A stretch of DNA of 64,000 nt from Pseudomonas sp. CC120222-01a (GTDB lineage: Bacteria > Pseudomonadota > Gammaproteobacteria > Pseudomonadales > Pseudomonadaceae): positions 1 to 64,000 of the forward strand of contig NZ_QEQQ01000020.1 in the NCBI RefSeq assembly GCF_003097235.1. The letters are read 5' to 3'. A program made the position numbers and the translations under genes. Positions 40,662-49,703 of the stretch are shown piece by piece. The first letter of the stretch is position 1; every line of letters begins with the position of its first letter. A model generated the notes under the pieces. The model saw only the letters and a list, made by a program, of their open reading frames with translations. It searched no databases and was not told the origin of the DNA.

Positions 40662-43169
40662 ATGCCGCACACTCCCACCGGCTTCATCCGCGTCCGTGGC
40701 GCCCGCGAGCACAACCTCAAGAACATCGACGTCGATATCCCCCGCGACGCGCTGGTGGTGTTCACCGGGGTGTCCGGCTCGGGCAAGTCTTCGCTGGCCT
40801 TCTCCACCCTCTACGCCGAAGCCCAGCGCCGCTACTTCGAATCGGTCGCGCCCTATGCCCGGCGCCTGATCGACCAGGTCGGCGTGCCGGACGTCGACGC
40901 CATCGAAGGCCTGCCCCCGGCCGTGGCCTTGCAACAGCAACGCGGCACGCCCAGCGCACGCTCGTCGGTAGGCAGCGTCACCACGCTGTCCAGTTCGATC
41001 CGCATGCTCTACTCCCGCGCCGGCAGCTACCCGGCCGGGCAACCGATGCTGTACGCCGAGGACTTCTCGCCCAACACCCCGCAAGGCGCCTGCCCGGAGT
41101 GCCATGGGCTGGGGCGGGTCTATGAAGTGAGCGAGGCGACCATGGTCCCCGACCCGTCGCTGACCATCCGCGAACGTGCCGTGGCGGCCTGGCCCATGGC
41201 CTGGCAGGGGCAGAACCTGCGCGACATCCTGGTGACCCTGGGCTATGACGTCGACATCCCCTGGCGCGACCTGCCGCAGGAGCAGCGCGACTGGATTCTC
41301 TACACCGAAGAAACGCCCACAGTGCCGGTGTACGCCGGCCTGACACCGTCTCAGACCCGCGCCGCGCTCAAGCGCAAGCTCGAACCGAGCTACCAGGGCA
41401 CTTTCAGCGGCGCCCGGCGCTATGTGCTGCATACCTTCATGCACTCGCAGAGCGCGCAGATGCGCAAGCGCGTGTCGCAGTACATGCGCCCAAGCCCGTG
41501 CCCGCTGTGCCAGGGCAAACGGCTCAAGCGTGCGGCGCTGGACGTGACCTTCGCCGGCCGCGACATCGGCGAGCTGTCGCGGCTGCCGTTGCAGGCCCTG
41601 GCTGAGGTATTCCGCCAGGTCGCAGCGCCGGGCTACCTGGAGCAGCACGACGACAGCCTGACCCTGGAAAAACGCCTGGCCGCACAACGCATCGCCAATG
41701 AACTGCTGGAGCGCATCGACACCCTGATCGACCTGGGCCTGGGCTACCTGGCGCTAGAGCGCAGCACGCCGACGCTGTCGTTCGGCGAACTGCAACGCCT
41801 GCGCCTGGCCACCCAGCTCAATTCACAGCTGTTCGGTGTGATCTACGTGCTCGACGAACCCTCCGCCGGCCTGCATCCGGCCGACAGCGAAGCGCTGTTC
41901 GATGCCTTGCAGCGGCTCAAGCAGGCGGGCAACTCGGTGTATGTGGTGGAGCACGACCTGGACACCATGCGCCGCGCCGACTGGCTGGTGGATGTCGGCC
42001 CTGCGGCTGGCGAGCATGGCGGGCAAGTGCTCTACAGCGGCCCGCCAACCGGCCTGGCACAGGTCGAGGCCTCGCGCACTGCCGCCTACCTGTTCGCCGA
42101 ACAGCAGCGCACCTCACGTGCGCCACGCCAGCCGCACGACTGGCTGGCACTGGAAGGCATCACCCGCAACAATCTCGACAACCTCAACGCCCGCTTCCCG
42201 CTGGGTTGCTTCACCTCGGTCACAGGCATTTCCGGCTCGGGCAAGTCGAGCCTGGTCAGCCAGGCCTTGCTGGAACTGGTCGGTGCCCATCTCGGTCAGG
42301 CCGGACAGAAGGCCGAACCTGACGAGCAAAGCCTTGAAGATGAGCCCGAGCAATTCAGCGCTGGGCGTGTCACTGCCGGGCTCGATAGCATCAAGCGGCT
42401 GGTGCAAGTGGACCAGAAGCCGATCGGCCGCACGCCGCGCTCGAACCTCGCCACCTACACCGGGTTGTTCGACCATGTGCGCAAGCTGTTCGCCGGCACC
42501 GAGCAGGCCAAGGCCTGCGGTTTCGATGCGGGGCGTTTCTCGTTCAACGTCGCCAAGGGCCGTTGCGACAACTGTGAAGGCGAAGGCTTCGTCAGCGTCG
42601 AACTGCTGTTCATGCCCAGCGTCTATGCGCCCTGCCCGACCTGCCACGGTGCACGCTACAACCCCGAGACCCTGGCAGTGAGCTGGCAGGGCATGAACAT
42701 CGCCCAGGTGCTGCAGCTGACGGTCGAGCAGGCACTGCAGGTGTTCGCCGAGCAGCCCGCGGCGCGGCGTTGCCTGCAGGTGCTGCAGGACATCGGCCTG
42801 GGCTACCTGCGTCTGGGGCAGCCGGCAACCGAGCTGTCCGGTGGCGAGGCGCAACGGATCAAGCTGGCCACCGAGCTGCAGCGCGTGGCCCGCGGGGCGA
42901 CCTTGTATGTGCTGGATGAACCTACCAACGGGCTGCACCCGCAGGATATCGACCGCTTGCTGCTGCAGCTCAATCGCTTGGTCGAGGCCGGGCACAGTGT
43001 GGTGGTGGTCGAGCATGACATGCGTGTGGTGGCGCAAAGTGACTGGGTGATCGATATCGGGCCTGGGGCCGGGGATGCGGGCGGTCAGGTGGTGGTCAGT
43101 GGTACGCCACAGGTGGTGGCCGGGTGTGCTGATAGCCGTACTGCCGAGTTTCTGGCCCGGGCCTTGTAG
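40662..43169 (+). CDS. UvrA2-like excinuclease ATPase paralog
   Basis: An 835-residue UvrA-family ATPase, about 100 residues shorter than canonical UvrA. The first ATPase module has Walker A FTGVSGSGKSSLAF and signature LSFGELQRLRLA in place of LSGGE. The second has ITGISGSGKSSLVS and a canonical signature ELSGGEAQRIKLA. Zinc-binding Cys pairs are present (CPECHGLG, CPLCQGKR, CDNCEGEG, CPTCHG). The shortness and the altered first signature fit class II UvrA (UvrA2), which lacks the UvrB-binding domain and is linked to resistance to DNA-damaging compounds rather than core repair. The efflux pair that follows would fit a resistance role. Confidence 0.88.
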   Translation: MPHTPTGFIRVRGAREHNLKNIDVDIPRDALVVFTGVSGSGKSSLAFSTLYAEAQRRYFESVAPYARRLIDQVGVPDVDAIEGLPPAVALQQQRGTPSARSSVGSVTTLSSSIRMLYSRAGSYPAGQPMLYAEDFSPNTPQGACPECHGLGRVYEVSEATMVPDPSLTIRERAVAAWPMAWQGQNLRDILVTLGYDVDIPWRDLPQEQRDWILYTEETPTVPVYAGLTPSQTRAALKRKLEPSYQGTFSGARRYVLHTFMHSQSAQMRKRVSQYMRPSPCPLCQGKRLKRAALDVTFAGRDIGELSRLPLQALAEVFRQVAAPGYLEQHDDSLTLEKRLAAQRIANELLERIDTLIDLGLGYLALERSTPTLSFGELQRLRLATQLNSQLFGVIYVLDEPSAGLHPADSEALFDALQRLKQAGNSVYVVEHDLDTMRRADWLVDVGPAAGEHGGQVLYSGPPTGLAQVEASRTAAYLFAEQQRTSRAPRQPHDWLALEGITRNNLDNLNARFPLGCFTSVTGISGSGKSSLVSQALLELVGAHLGQAGQKAEPDEQSLEDEPEQFSAGRVTAGLDSIKRLVQVDQKPIGRTPRSNLATYTGLFDHVRKLFAGTEQAKACGFDAGRFSFNVAKGRCDNCEGEGFVSVELLFMPSVYAPCPTCHGARYNPETLAVSWQGMNIAQVLQLTVEQALQVFAEQPAARRCLQVLQDIGLGYLRLGQPATELSGGEAQRIKLATELQRVARGATLYVLDEPTNGLHPQDIDRLLLQLNRLVEAGHSVVVVEHDMRVVAQSDWVIDIGPGAGDAGGQVVVSGTPQVVAGCADSRTAEFLARAL

Positions 43170-43179
43170 CGCCTGATCT

Positions 43180-43211
43180 GGCCTCTTCGCGGCTAAAGCC
43201 GCTCCCACAGG
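43180..43211. repeat. Single REP element
   Basis: One REP copy (GGCCTCTTCGCGG, then CCGCTCCCACAGG) lies in the gap between the UvrA-like gene and the MFS gene. Confidence 0.8.
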
Positions 43212-43232
43212 GGAAGTGATACAGTCAACGCC

Positions 43233-44882
43233 ATGGACAAATACACCCCGCGCCAGTGGCTCCCCCACGAGAAGCCCAGCCTCCCCGGCTCCCCTTCCAC
43301 GCCCCTGCACACGCCGGCCAAGCGCCTGGCGTACGGGGTGGTCGGCCTGCTGGTGGCCATTACTGGCGGCCTGGGTAACGCACTGGTCACCGCCAACCTG
43401 GTATTTCTGCAAGGCGCGCTGGGCGCGACCAGCGCCGAGATGGCCTGGCTGCCGGCGGCCTATGTGATGACCAACGTGTCGATCAACCTGCTGCTGGTCA
43501 AGTTTCGCCAGCAGTTCGGCTTGCGCGCGTTCACCGAGGTGTTCCTGGTGCTGTATGCCCTGGTCACCTTCGCCCATCTGCTGGTCAACGACCTCAACTC
43601 GGCCATCGCCGTGCGCGCCGCCCACGGCATGGTCGGCGCGGCGCTCAGTTCGCTGGGCCTGTACTACATGATCCAGGCGTTCCCCGAGCGCTGGCGGTTG
43701 AAGGCAATGGTGCTGGGGCTTGGCGCCTCGCAACTGGCCCTGCCGCTGGCGCGGATCTTCTCTGAAGACCTGCTGCAGATCGCCGAATGGCGCGGCCTGT
43801 ACCTGTTCGAACTGGGCCTGGCACTGGCCGCACTGGGCTGCGTGCTGCTGCTCAAGCTGCCCCCCGGTGACCGCTTCAAGACCTTCGAGCCGCTGGACTT
43901 CCTCACCTTCACCTTGATGGCCAGCGGCGTCGCCCTGCTTTGCGCCGCGCTGTCGCTGGGGCGCATCGACTGGTGGCTGGAGGCGCCGTGGATCGGCATT
44001 GCCCTGGCCTCGTCGATTGCCTTGATCTTCACGGGCCTGGCCATCGAGCATAACCGTCAGAACCCGCTGCTGATGACCCGCTGGCTGGGCAGTGGCGCGA
44101 TCATCCGCCTGGGCCTGTGCGTCATCCTCATTCGCATGGTCACTTCGGAGCAGTCCACCGGTGCTGTGGGCTTTCTGCAGGTGCTGAACATGGGCAGCGA
44201 ACAGATGCGCTCGCTGTACTGGATCATGCTGCTCGGCGCCGTGGCGGGCCTGGCCAGCAGTGCGCTGACCATCGACCCCAAACACTTGGTGATTCCGCTG
44301 TTCGTCTCGCTGCTGGCGATGGCTACCGGGGCATTCATGGACAGCAGCTCGAGCAACCTCACGCGCCCGGCACAGATGTACTTCAGCCAGTTCCTGCTGG
44401 CCTTCGGCAGCACCTTCTTCCTTGGCCCGTCGATGGCCCTGGGCATCAGCCATGTTCGCGCCAACCCACGCAACCTGGTGAGCTTCTCGGTGCTGTTCGG
44501 CATCTGCAACAACCTCGGCGGCCTGATCGGCGCGGCGCTGCTGGGCACCTTCCAGACCTGGCGCGAGAAGTTCCATTCCAGCCACCTGATGGACCGCCTC
44601 AGCTACCTCGAACCGCTGGTCAATGCCCGCGTGCAGAGCGGCGGCGGCGGTTATGCCGGGATCCTCGCCGACCCGGCACTGCGCAGCGAGGCCGGCATGC
44701 GCGTGCTGGCCAGCGCCGCCACCCGCGAGGCCAACATAATGGCCTACAACGACGTGTTCGTGCTGATCGGCAGCATCGCCGTGCTGACCATGATCTGGAT
44801 TACCATTCGCGGCTCCTGGCTGTGGTATGTCGCCCGCCAGGCCGCTTCATCCGACTCCACCAGCGGTACTGCCAGCCGATGA
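43233..44882 (+). CDS. MFS efflux transporter, EmrB/DHA2-like
   Basis: A 549-residue integral membrane protein with about 14 predicted spans, the layout of the DHA2 drug-proton antiporter family. Recognisable parts are VVGLLVAITGGLGNALVTANL (span 1), MAWLPAAYVMTNVSINLLLV, and the AHGMVGAALSSLGLYY segment. It keeps only weak forms of the classic MFS loop motifs. Its stop overlaps the start of a membrane-fusion protein gene (ATGA), so the two should form a pump that works with an outer-membrane channel. Confidence 0.85.
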   Translation: MDKYTPRQWLPHEKPSLPGSPSTPLHTPAKRLAYGVVGLLVAITGGLGNALVTANLVFLQGALGATSAEMAWLPAAYVMTNVSINLLLVKFRQQFGLRAFTEVFLVLYALVTFAHLLVNDLNSAIAVRAAHGMVGAALSSLGLYYMIQAFPERWRLKAMVLGLGASQLALPLARIFSEDLLQIAEWRGLYLFELGLALAALGCVLLLKLPPGDRFKTFEPLDFLTFTLMASGVALLCAALSLGRIDWWLEAPWIGIALASSIALIFTGLAIEHNRQNPLLMTRWLGSGAIIRLGLCVILIRMVTSEQSTGAVGFLQVLNMGSEQMRSLYWIMLLGAVAGLASSALTIDPKHLVIPLFVSLLAMATGAFMDSSSSNLTRPAQMYFSQFLLAFGSTFFLGPSMALGISHVRANPRNLVSFSVLFGICNNLGGLIGAALLGTFQTWREKFHSSHLMDRLSYLEPLVNARVQSGGGGYAGILADPALRSEAGMRVLASAATREANIMAYNDVFVLIGSIAVLTMIWITIRGSWLWYVARQAASSDSTSGTASR

Positions 44883-46021
44883 CCGAAGAAACCCGCACCA
44901 CCACCACCACCGCCATCGCCGAAACCCCAGAAGGCCGCACGCCGCCCAGCGAACCGACCAGCCCGGTGCGCACGCGGCGGGTGCGCATCCTGTCTACGAT
45001 CAGCTTCGCCTGCGTGGCCCTGGTCGGCATTCTGGTAGTGCTTTATGCCTGGAACCTGCCGCCGTTCAGCAGCACCATCGAAAGCACCGAAAACGCCCTG
45101 GTGCGCGGCCAGGTGACGATCATCGGCCCACAGCTGAGCGGCTATATCGTCGACGTGCCGGTGCACGACTTCCAGTTCGTCAAGGCCGGCGACCTGCTGG
45201 TGCAACTGGACGACCGCATCTACAAGCAGCGCCTGGCCCAGGCCATCGCCCAACTGCAACAGCAACAAGCGGCGCTGGCCAACAACCTGCAGCAGCGCAA
45301 CAGCGCCGAAGCCACCATCGCCCAGCGCCAGGCGGCAATCGGCGATGCCTCGGCCCAGGCGACCAAGGCCAAGGCCGACCTCAGCCGCAACCAGGCGCTG
45401 GTCAGCGATGGTTCGGTGTCGCGCAGCTCGCTGGATCTGGCCCGCGCCAGCGAGGCCGCCGCCGTCGCCACCCTGGCCCAGGCCAAGGCCGCGCTGGAAA
45501 TCGCCCGCCAGGACCGCGAGACGGTGATCGTCAACCGCGCCTCGCTGGAGGCTTCGGTGGAAAACGCCAAGGCCGCCGTCGAGCTGGCCCGCATCGACCT
45601 CGACAACACCCGCGTCACTGCCCCGCGCGACGGCCAGCTGGGGCAGATCGGCACGCGCCTGGGTGCCTACGTCAACTCGGGTGCGCAACTGATGGCGCTG
45701 GTGCCCGACACCCTGTGGGTGATCGCCAACATGAAAGAAACCCAGATGGCCGACGTGCGCATCGGCCAGCCGGTGACCTTCACCGTGGACGCCCTGAACC
45801 ACCTCAAGCTGTACGGCCATGTGCAGCAGATTTCGCCGGCCACCGGCTCCGAGTTCGCCTTGCTGCAGGCCGACAACGCCACCGGCAACTTCGTGAAGAT
45901 TGCCCAGCGCATCCCGGTGCGCATCACCGTCGACCCCGACCAGCCAGACGCCGCACGCCTGCGCCCGGGCATGTCGGTGGTGGTGGGCATCGATACCCGG
46001 GAGCCGCAAGGGCACCATTGA
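44879..46021 (+). CDS. HlyD/EmrA-type membrane fusion protein
   Basis: A 380-residue periplasmic adaptor. One transmembrane anchor is near the start (about 35-55, TISFACVALVGILVVLYAW). A biotinyl-lipoyl-like part follows (ENALVRGQVTIIGPQLSGYIVDVPVHDFQFVKAGDLLVQLDD), then a long Gln/Ala-rich coiled-coil hairpin (about 120-240), and a beta-barrel region (VTAPRDGQLGQIGTRLGAYV). This matches EmrA. The ATG overlaps the upstream MFS stop; longer frames that start inside the MFS gene are out of frame with it and are not real. Confidence 0.93.
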   Translation: MTEETRTTTTTAIAETPEGRTPPSEPTSPVRTRRVRILSTISFACVALVGILVVLYAWNLPPFSSTIESTENALVRGQVTIIGPQLSGYIVDVPVHDFQFVKAGDLLVQLDDRIYKQRLAQAIAQLQQQQAALANNLQQRNSAEATIAQRQAAIGDASAQATKAKADLSRNQALVSDGSVSRSSLDLARASEAAAVATLAQAKAALEIARQDRETVIVNRASLEASVENAKAAVELARIDLDNTRVTAPRDGQLGQIGTRLGAYVNSGAQLMALVPDTLWVIANMKETQMADVRIGQPVTFTVDALNHLKLYGHVQQISPATGSEFALLQADNATGNFVKIAQRIPVRITVDPDQPDAARLRPGMSVVVGIDTREPQGHH

Positions 46022-46135
46022 CTTGCGCTTTGTGAACCCTGTCGAGATGCCGTCCTGCCACGATTGCGCCGCTCTAGGCCGTGGGTTCTAATGCCCGCCC
46101 ACCGGTTTATCTTCGCAATCCAAGGACGCTTGATC

Positions 46136-46768
46136 ATGTACAGGAAGCTCGTACCGCTGGCGCTGTTGGCCACCCTGGCCGGCTGCTCGGACACCCAGGA
46201 CGCCAGCGAGGCCAATTTCCACAAGGCGGCCCAGGCCTACCTCGACACGCAGTATCCGCATTGTTTCGTGGTCACCGACTTCCCCACCAAAACCCAGGAC
46301 TTCGACGTCACCGGCACCAACAAGGCGCTGCATGCGCTGGCCAGGGTCGGCATCGTCAGTGAGAAGGAAATCTCTCGCGTCGAAGTGCCGGAGCGCCTCT
46401 GGCAACCGGCCCGCACCGACATCTACTACGCCTACGACCTCACCGACGAAGGGCGCAAGTACTACAAGGCCGATGTCCAGAAGATGCTCAACGGCCAGAC
46501 CCGCGGCGGGCTGTGCTTCGGCAAGGCCGAGGTGACGGCGATCGAGCAGTTCAGCGAGCCGGGGCAGATGATGGGGCACACCGTTTCCGACGTGACCTAT
46601 GCCTACAAGATCACCGGGTTGCCGGACTGGGCGGCCAATGATGAGGTCCGGACCAATATCCGTGATCTGGGCAATGCGGTGGCGACCAATCAAACACCGG
46701 CCCGGGAAAAGCGCGTGATGGTACTGACCAACAATGGCTGGGTGCACGAGCGACTGTTCGACAAATAA
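46136..46768 (+). CDS. Lipoprotein of unknown function
   Basis: A 210-residue lipoprotein with a signal peptide and lipobox LATLAGCS (Cys at about 17). The mature part has FHKAAQAYLDTQYPHCFVV, IYYAYDLTDEGRKYYKADV, and a basic C-terminus ending in WVHERLFDK. I recognise no domain. The ATG at 46136 has AAGGA about ten bases upstream. It may be co-transcribed with the efflux genes, 115 bases upstream, but the gap is open to other readings. A REP pair follows it. Confidence 0.75.
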   Translation: MYRKLVPLALLATLAGCSDTQDASEANFHKAAQAYLDTQYPHCFVVTDFPTKTQDFDVTGTNKALHALARVGIVSEKEISRVEVPERLWQPARTDIYYAYDLTDEGRKYYKADVQKMLNGQTRGGLCFGKAEVTAIEQFSEPGQMMGHTVSDVTYAYKITGLPDWAANDEVRTNIRDLGNAVATNQTPAREKRVMVLTNNGWVHERLFDK

Positions 46769-46800
46769 GGCGTTGCTGCACCCTGGGGCTGCTGCGCAGC

Positions 46801-46871
46801 CCTTTCGCGACACAAGGCCGCTCCTACAGGGATCGCACCGTCCTGTAGGAGCGGCCTTGTGTCGCGAAAGG
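46801..46871. repeat. Pair of inverted REP-like elements
   Basis: CCTTTCGCGACACAAGGCCG... (46801-46830) is an exact inverted copy of 46842-46871, with an 11-base spacer. Complementary flanking sequence (CTGGGGCTGC... and ...GCGACCCCAG) extends the fold. It is the second REP variant in the window (CGCTCCTACAGG core). Confidence 0.9.
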
Positions 46872-46889
46872 GTTGCGCAGCGACCCCAG

Positions 46890-47247
46890 GGATGTCGGAT
46901 TGGGGCACAAAGCTGTCGCATCCCGCCCTGCGTCGTCGCGTCGCAGGCCTTAGCCTCTTGGGCAAATCGGTCACAACCCTTAGAATCGCGCTTCCTTTTC
47001 GCCCGTCGCCTTGAACGGTGGCAACCGGCAGCAACGACAGAGTCCAGGCCTGAACACATGACGCCCATGTGAAATAGGCTCAACCCACCCCGCCCGGCCC
47101 GGCTATTCCAGGGTCCAGCGGTTGAGTCTTGCCCAGGTCGCATCCAGCCCAGGCACATCCGTGCACTTCTTTCGGCCCTCGATGGGTCCGTTTGGCGTGC
47201 GCGTTCGAAGAGGCGTTCCTAAATCGCCACTCCAACTTGAGGTATGT
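46890..47247. other. Leader region upstream of the MFS gene
   Basis: About 360 bases with no gene that I can support. It contains the candidate promoter at 46958-46986 and thus a long possible 5' leader of about 250 bases before the MFS start at 47248. Confidence 0.45.
46958..46986 (+). promoter_or_regulatory. Candidate sigma-70 promoter
   Basis: TTGGGC (46958-46963) and TAGAAT (46981-46986) are separated by 17 bases, close to TTGACA-N17-TATAAT. It points towards the MFS gene at 47248. Confidence 0.35.
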
Positions 47248-48537
47248 ATGTCTCCGCGTTTGCTGGCCATGGCGCTGGCGCCCCTGCTTGGGCTGTTCAT
47301 CATTGCCCTGGGCAACGGCTTCATGTCTTCCCTTACCACCCTGCGCCTGGACGCTGCCGGCGAATCGGCAACGACCATCGGTATCGTTTCGTCGACCTAC
47401 TTCATCGGCCTGACCCTCGGCGCCATCTTCAACGACCGGCTGATCCTGCGCATCGGCCATATCCGCGCCTACACCAGCTTCGCCTCGCTGATCGCCGCGA
47501 CCATCCTGCTGCAGGGGCTGTTCTACGACGCCACCTGGTGGTCGGTGCTGCGCCTGATCAACGGCTGGGCGGCGGTCGGCGTATTCCTGGTGATCGAAAG
47601 CTGGCTGTTGCTGGCCGGTGACGCGAAGATCCGCGGGCGCCTGCTGGCGCTGTACATGATCGCCTTCTATGGCGCGGGTGTGATCGCCCAGGCCGGACTC
47701 GGCGTGATCACCCACCTGGGCGACAGCGCACCGTTCATGCTGGCCGGCATGCTGGCTGCGCTGTCGGTACTGCCGATCGTGATCCTGCCGCGGGTGTCGC
47801 CGCTGCTGGACCAGGTCGAGCCACTCAAGCCACGGCAACTGCTGGGCGTGGCGCCGTCGGGGCTGGTCGGCTGCTTCGGCTCCGGTGTAGTCATCGCCGG
47901 TATCTACGCCCTGCTGCCGCTGTACCTGCAGCGCATCGGCCTGGATGTCGGCGAAGTCGGCAACATGATGGCCTGGGTGATCCTCGGCGCCATGCTGCTG
48001 CAATACCCGGTGGGCCGCTGGTCCGACCGCAAGGATCGCCAGGATGTGCTGATCGCCCTGGCAGCGCTGTGCATGGTGCTGTCGCTGATCACGGTGTTCC
48101 TGCCGTCGGATTCGGCCCTGCTGCCGGCCATGCTGTTCCTGCTCGGCGGCGGCGTGTTCGCGCTGTACCCGGTGGCGGTCAGCCATGCTGCCGACCGTGC
48201 GCCGTCCGACGCCCTGGTACCGATGATCCAGGGCCTGCTGCTGATCAACTCGCTGGGCTCGGCCATGGCGCCGCTGGCAATTTCGCCGGCCATGACCGAA
48301 TTCGGCGAGGTGGGGCTGTTCTGGGCTTTTGCCGTGGTCAACCTGGGGATGGTGTGCTTCTTCCTCTGGCGTCGCGGCAAACGCCCGGCGGCAGAGCACC
48401 CGGCACCGTTCACGGCATCGACCACCTTCTCGCCGACCGGCGCCGAGCTGCGGGTGACCGAGGACCTGATGCATGCGGCGCAGGAGCATCCGCCGCTGGA
48501 ACCCGCTGCGCCAACAGCGCAGCCAGAAGCCAAGTGA
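47248..48537 (+). CDS. MFS transporter, YcaD-like
   Basis: A 429-residue major facilitator with about 12 predicted spans. Features include LGLFIIALGNGFMSSLTTLRLDAAG at the start, STYFIGLTLGAIFNDRLILRIGHIRAY (loop 2-3 region with the Asp-Arg pattern of the family) and a QYPVGRWSDRKDRQDVL loop between spans 8 and 9. The C-terminus is a Pro/Ala-rich cytoplasmic tail. It resembles the YcaD group. I chose the ATG at 47248, five bases after an AGG-type site; the frame is open upstream without support. The substrate is unknown. A strong terminator follows. Confidence 0.85.
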   Translation: MSPRLLAMALAPLLGLFIIALGNGFMSSLTTLRLDAAGESATTIGIVSSTYFIGLTLGAIFNDRLILRIGHIRAYTSFASLIAATILLQGLFYDATWWSVLRLINGWAAVGVFLVIESWLLLAGDAKIRGRLLALYMIAFYGAGVIAQAGLGVITHLGDSAPFMLAGMLAALSVLPIVILPRVSPLLDQVEPLKPRQLLGVAPSGLVGCFGSGVVIAGIYALLPLYLQRIGLDVGEVGNMMAWVILGAMLLQYPVGRWSDRKDRQDVLIALAALCMVLSLITVFLPSDSALLPAMLFLLGGGVFALYPVAVSHAADRAPSDALVPMIQGLLLINSLGSAMAPLAISPAMTEFGEVGLFWAFAVVNLGMVCFFLWRRGKRPAAEHPAPFTASTTFSPTGAELRVTEDLMHAAQEHPPLEPAAPTAQPEAK

Positions 48538-48543
48538 ATGAAG

Positions 48544-48568
48544 GGGCCGCCATCGCGGCCCTTTTTTT
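48544..48568 (+). terminator. Rho-independent terminator after the MFS gene
   Basis: GGGCCGC and GCGGCCC form a 7-bp stem with a CATC loop, followed by seven T residues. It begins seven bases after the MFS stop. Confidence 0.92.
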
Positions 48569-48649
48569 CGACCGCCCGTCGCCCATGGGGCACCCCGCTA
48601 GCCTGTCCCAGCCAAACGAATGACAGATCATCCTTCCAGGAGACTTGCC

Positions 48650-48955
48650 ATGATCCGCATTCACCCGCTCTTGCTTGCCCTTGCCTTGGGTATTGCGTCC
48701 ACCACCAGCTACGCCGCGACGGACACGACCAATACCGACAGCCATCCGAAAACCGACGAGCGCGGCGGCAAGACCGCCGGGGAAGGCAGCAGCGTCAACA
48801 GCCCGGGCAGCGGCCAGGACAATGACAGCAGCGACACCGGCAGCAACTCGGACGCGGCCGATGGCGCGGCCGGTGGCTCCAACAGCACCGGTGAAGCAAC
48901 CGGCTCCGGCGCAGGGCACACCGGCGGCACCGCCGAAGACCAGGACAGCCGCTGA
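48650..48955 (+). CDS. Small exported low-complexity protein
   Basis: A 101-residue protein with a signal peptide (HPLLLALALGIASTTSYA, cleavage after about residue 22). The mature part is made almost only of Gly, Ser, Asp, Asn, Thr and Ala, with no Cys and almost no hydrophobic residues, so it is probably disordered in the periplasm or outside. CAGGAG precedes the ATG by about eight bases. No known domain is visible and no function is assigned. Confidence 0.7.
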   Translation: MIRIHPLLLALALGIASTTSYAATDTTNTDSHPKTDERGGKTAGEGSSVNSPGSGQDNDSSDTGSNSDAADGAAGGSNSTGEATGSGAGHTGGTAEDQDSR

Positions 48956-49003
48956 CCGGCCGCTGGTCTACACTGCGGCGCATAGCCCTGCACAGAGATT
49001 GCC

Positions 49004-49555
49004 ATGAACCTCAAACCCTGGCTGCTCGCCGCCTTGCTGCCCTGCACTGCCCTGGCTGCTGGTGGCGACTCTGCCGCGCTGTCGATCAGCTCGTCGTCGT
49101 TTACCGATGGCGGTGTCATCGGCCTGCAGCAGGTCGGGCCGGACCCGGCCTGTGGTGCGGGTGAGGGGCGCACGCCGCAGTTGAGCTGGAAGAACCTGCC
49201 CGACGGCACGCAGTCGCTGGCCCTGGTGATGTTCGACCCGGACGGCGGCAAGGGCCTGGGCGTGGTGCACTGGCTCGCCTACGACATCGACCCGGCGCTC
49301 GACGGGCTGGAAGCAGGCGCTGGCTGGCAGACCAGCCAGGCGCTGATCGTCGGGCGCAATTCCCACGGGACCATGACTTATCGCGGGCCTTGCCCGCCCG
49401 CCGGGGACAAGCCGCACCACTATGCACTGACCCTGATTGCCACCGACCTGCCGCTGGGCACCTTGCCGGAGGAGCTGGATCGCAACGGTTTGATGGAGTT
49501 GCTCAAAGACCATGCGCTGGGCGCGCAAAGCCTGGTCGGGCGTTACGGACACTGA
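49004..49555 (+). CDS. YbhB/YbcL (PEBP-like) family protein, exported
   Basis: A 183-residue protein of the YbhB/YbcL family (phosphatidylethanolamine-binding-like fold), with an N-terminal signal peptide (LLAALLPCTALA). Family motifs are RTPQLSWKNLPDGTQSLALVMFDPDGG, VVHWLAYDID and YRGPCPPAGDKPHHYALTLIATD, which form the conserved anion-binding pocket (Asp-Pro-Asp, His-Trp, and Pro-Pro-x-Gly). The biological role of these bacterial proteins is not settled. It is a single gene followed by a REP pair. Confidence 0.92.
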   Translation: MNLKPWLLAALLPCTALAAGGDSAALSISSSSFTDGGVIGLQQVGPDPACGAGEGRTPQLSWKNLPDGTQSLALVMFDPDGGKGLGVVHWLAYDIDPALDGLEAGAGWQTSQALIVGRNSHGTMTYRGPCPPAGDKPHHYALTLIATDLPLGTLPEELDRNGLMELLKDHALGAQSLVGRYGH

Positions 49556-49572
49556 CGACCGGGCTCGCGATA

Positions 49573-49693
49573 TTTGTGGGAGCGGCCTTGCGTCGCGAAA
49601 GGGTCGCAAAGCGACCCCAGCAACCTTTGCATCGGTGCTGAAATCCTGGGGCTGCTCCGCAGCCCTTTCGCGACACAAGGCCGCACCCACAAA
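49573..49693. repeat. Pair of inverted REP-like elements
   Basis: Bases 49573-49603 (TTTGTGGGAGCGGCC...GGG) and 49663-49693 are near-perfect inverted copies separated by 59 bases. They lie between the convergent YbhB-like gene and LysR gene and could act in bidirectional termination. Confidence 0.85.
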
Positions 49694-49703
49694 GGTCGCG
49701 ACT

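Noticed and set aside
42114..44585. An 823-codon minus-strand frame across the UvrA-like and MFS genes
   Set aside because: It spans two clear plus-strand genes and the gap between them, with Gln/His/Arg-rich low-complexity translation. Not a real gene.
44117..44878. Long upstream extension of the membrane-fusion protein
   Set aside because: It lies wholly inside the MFS gene in another frame. The ATGA overlap at 44879 is the natural start.
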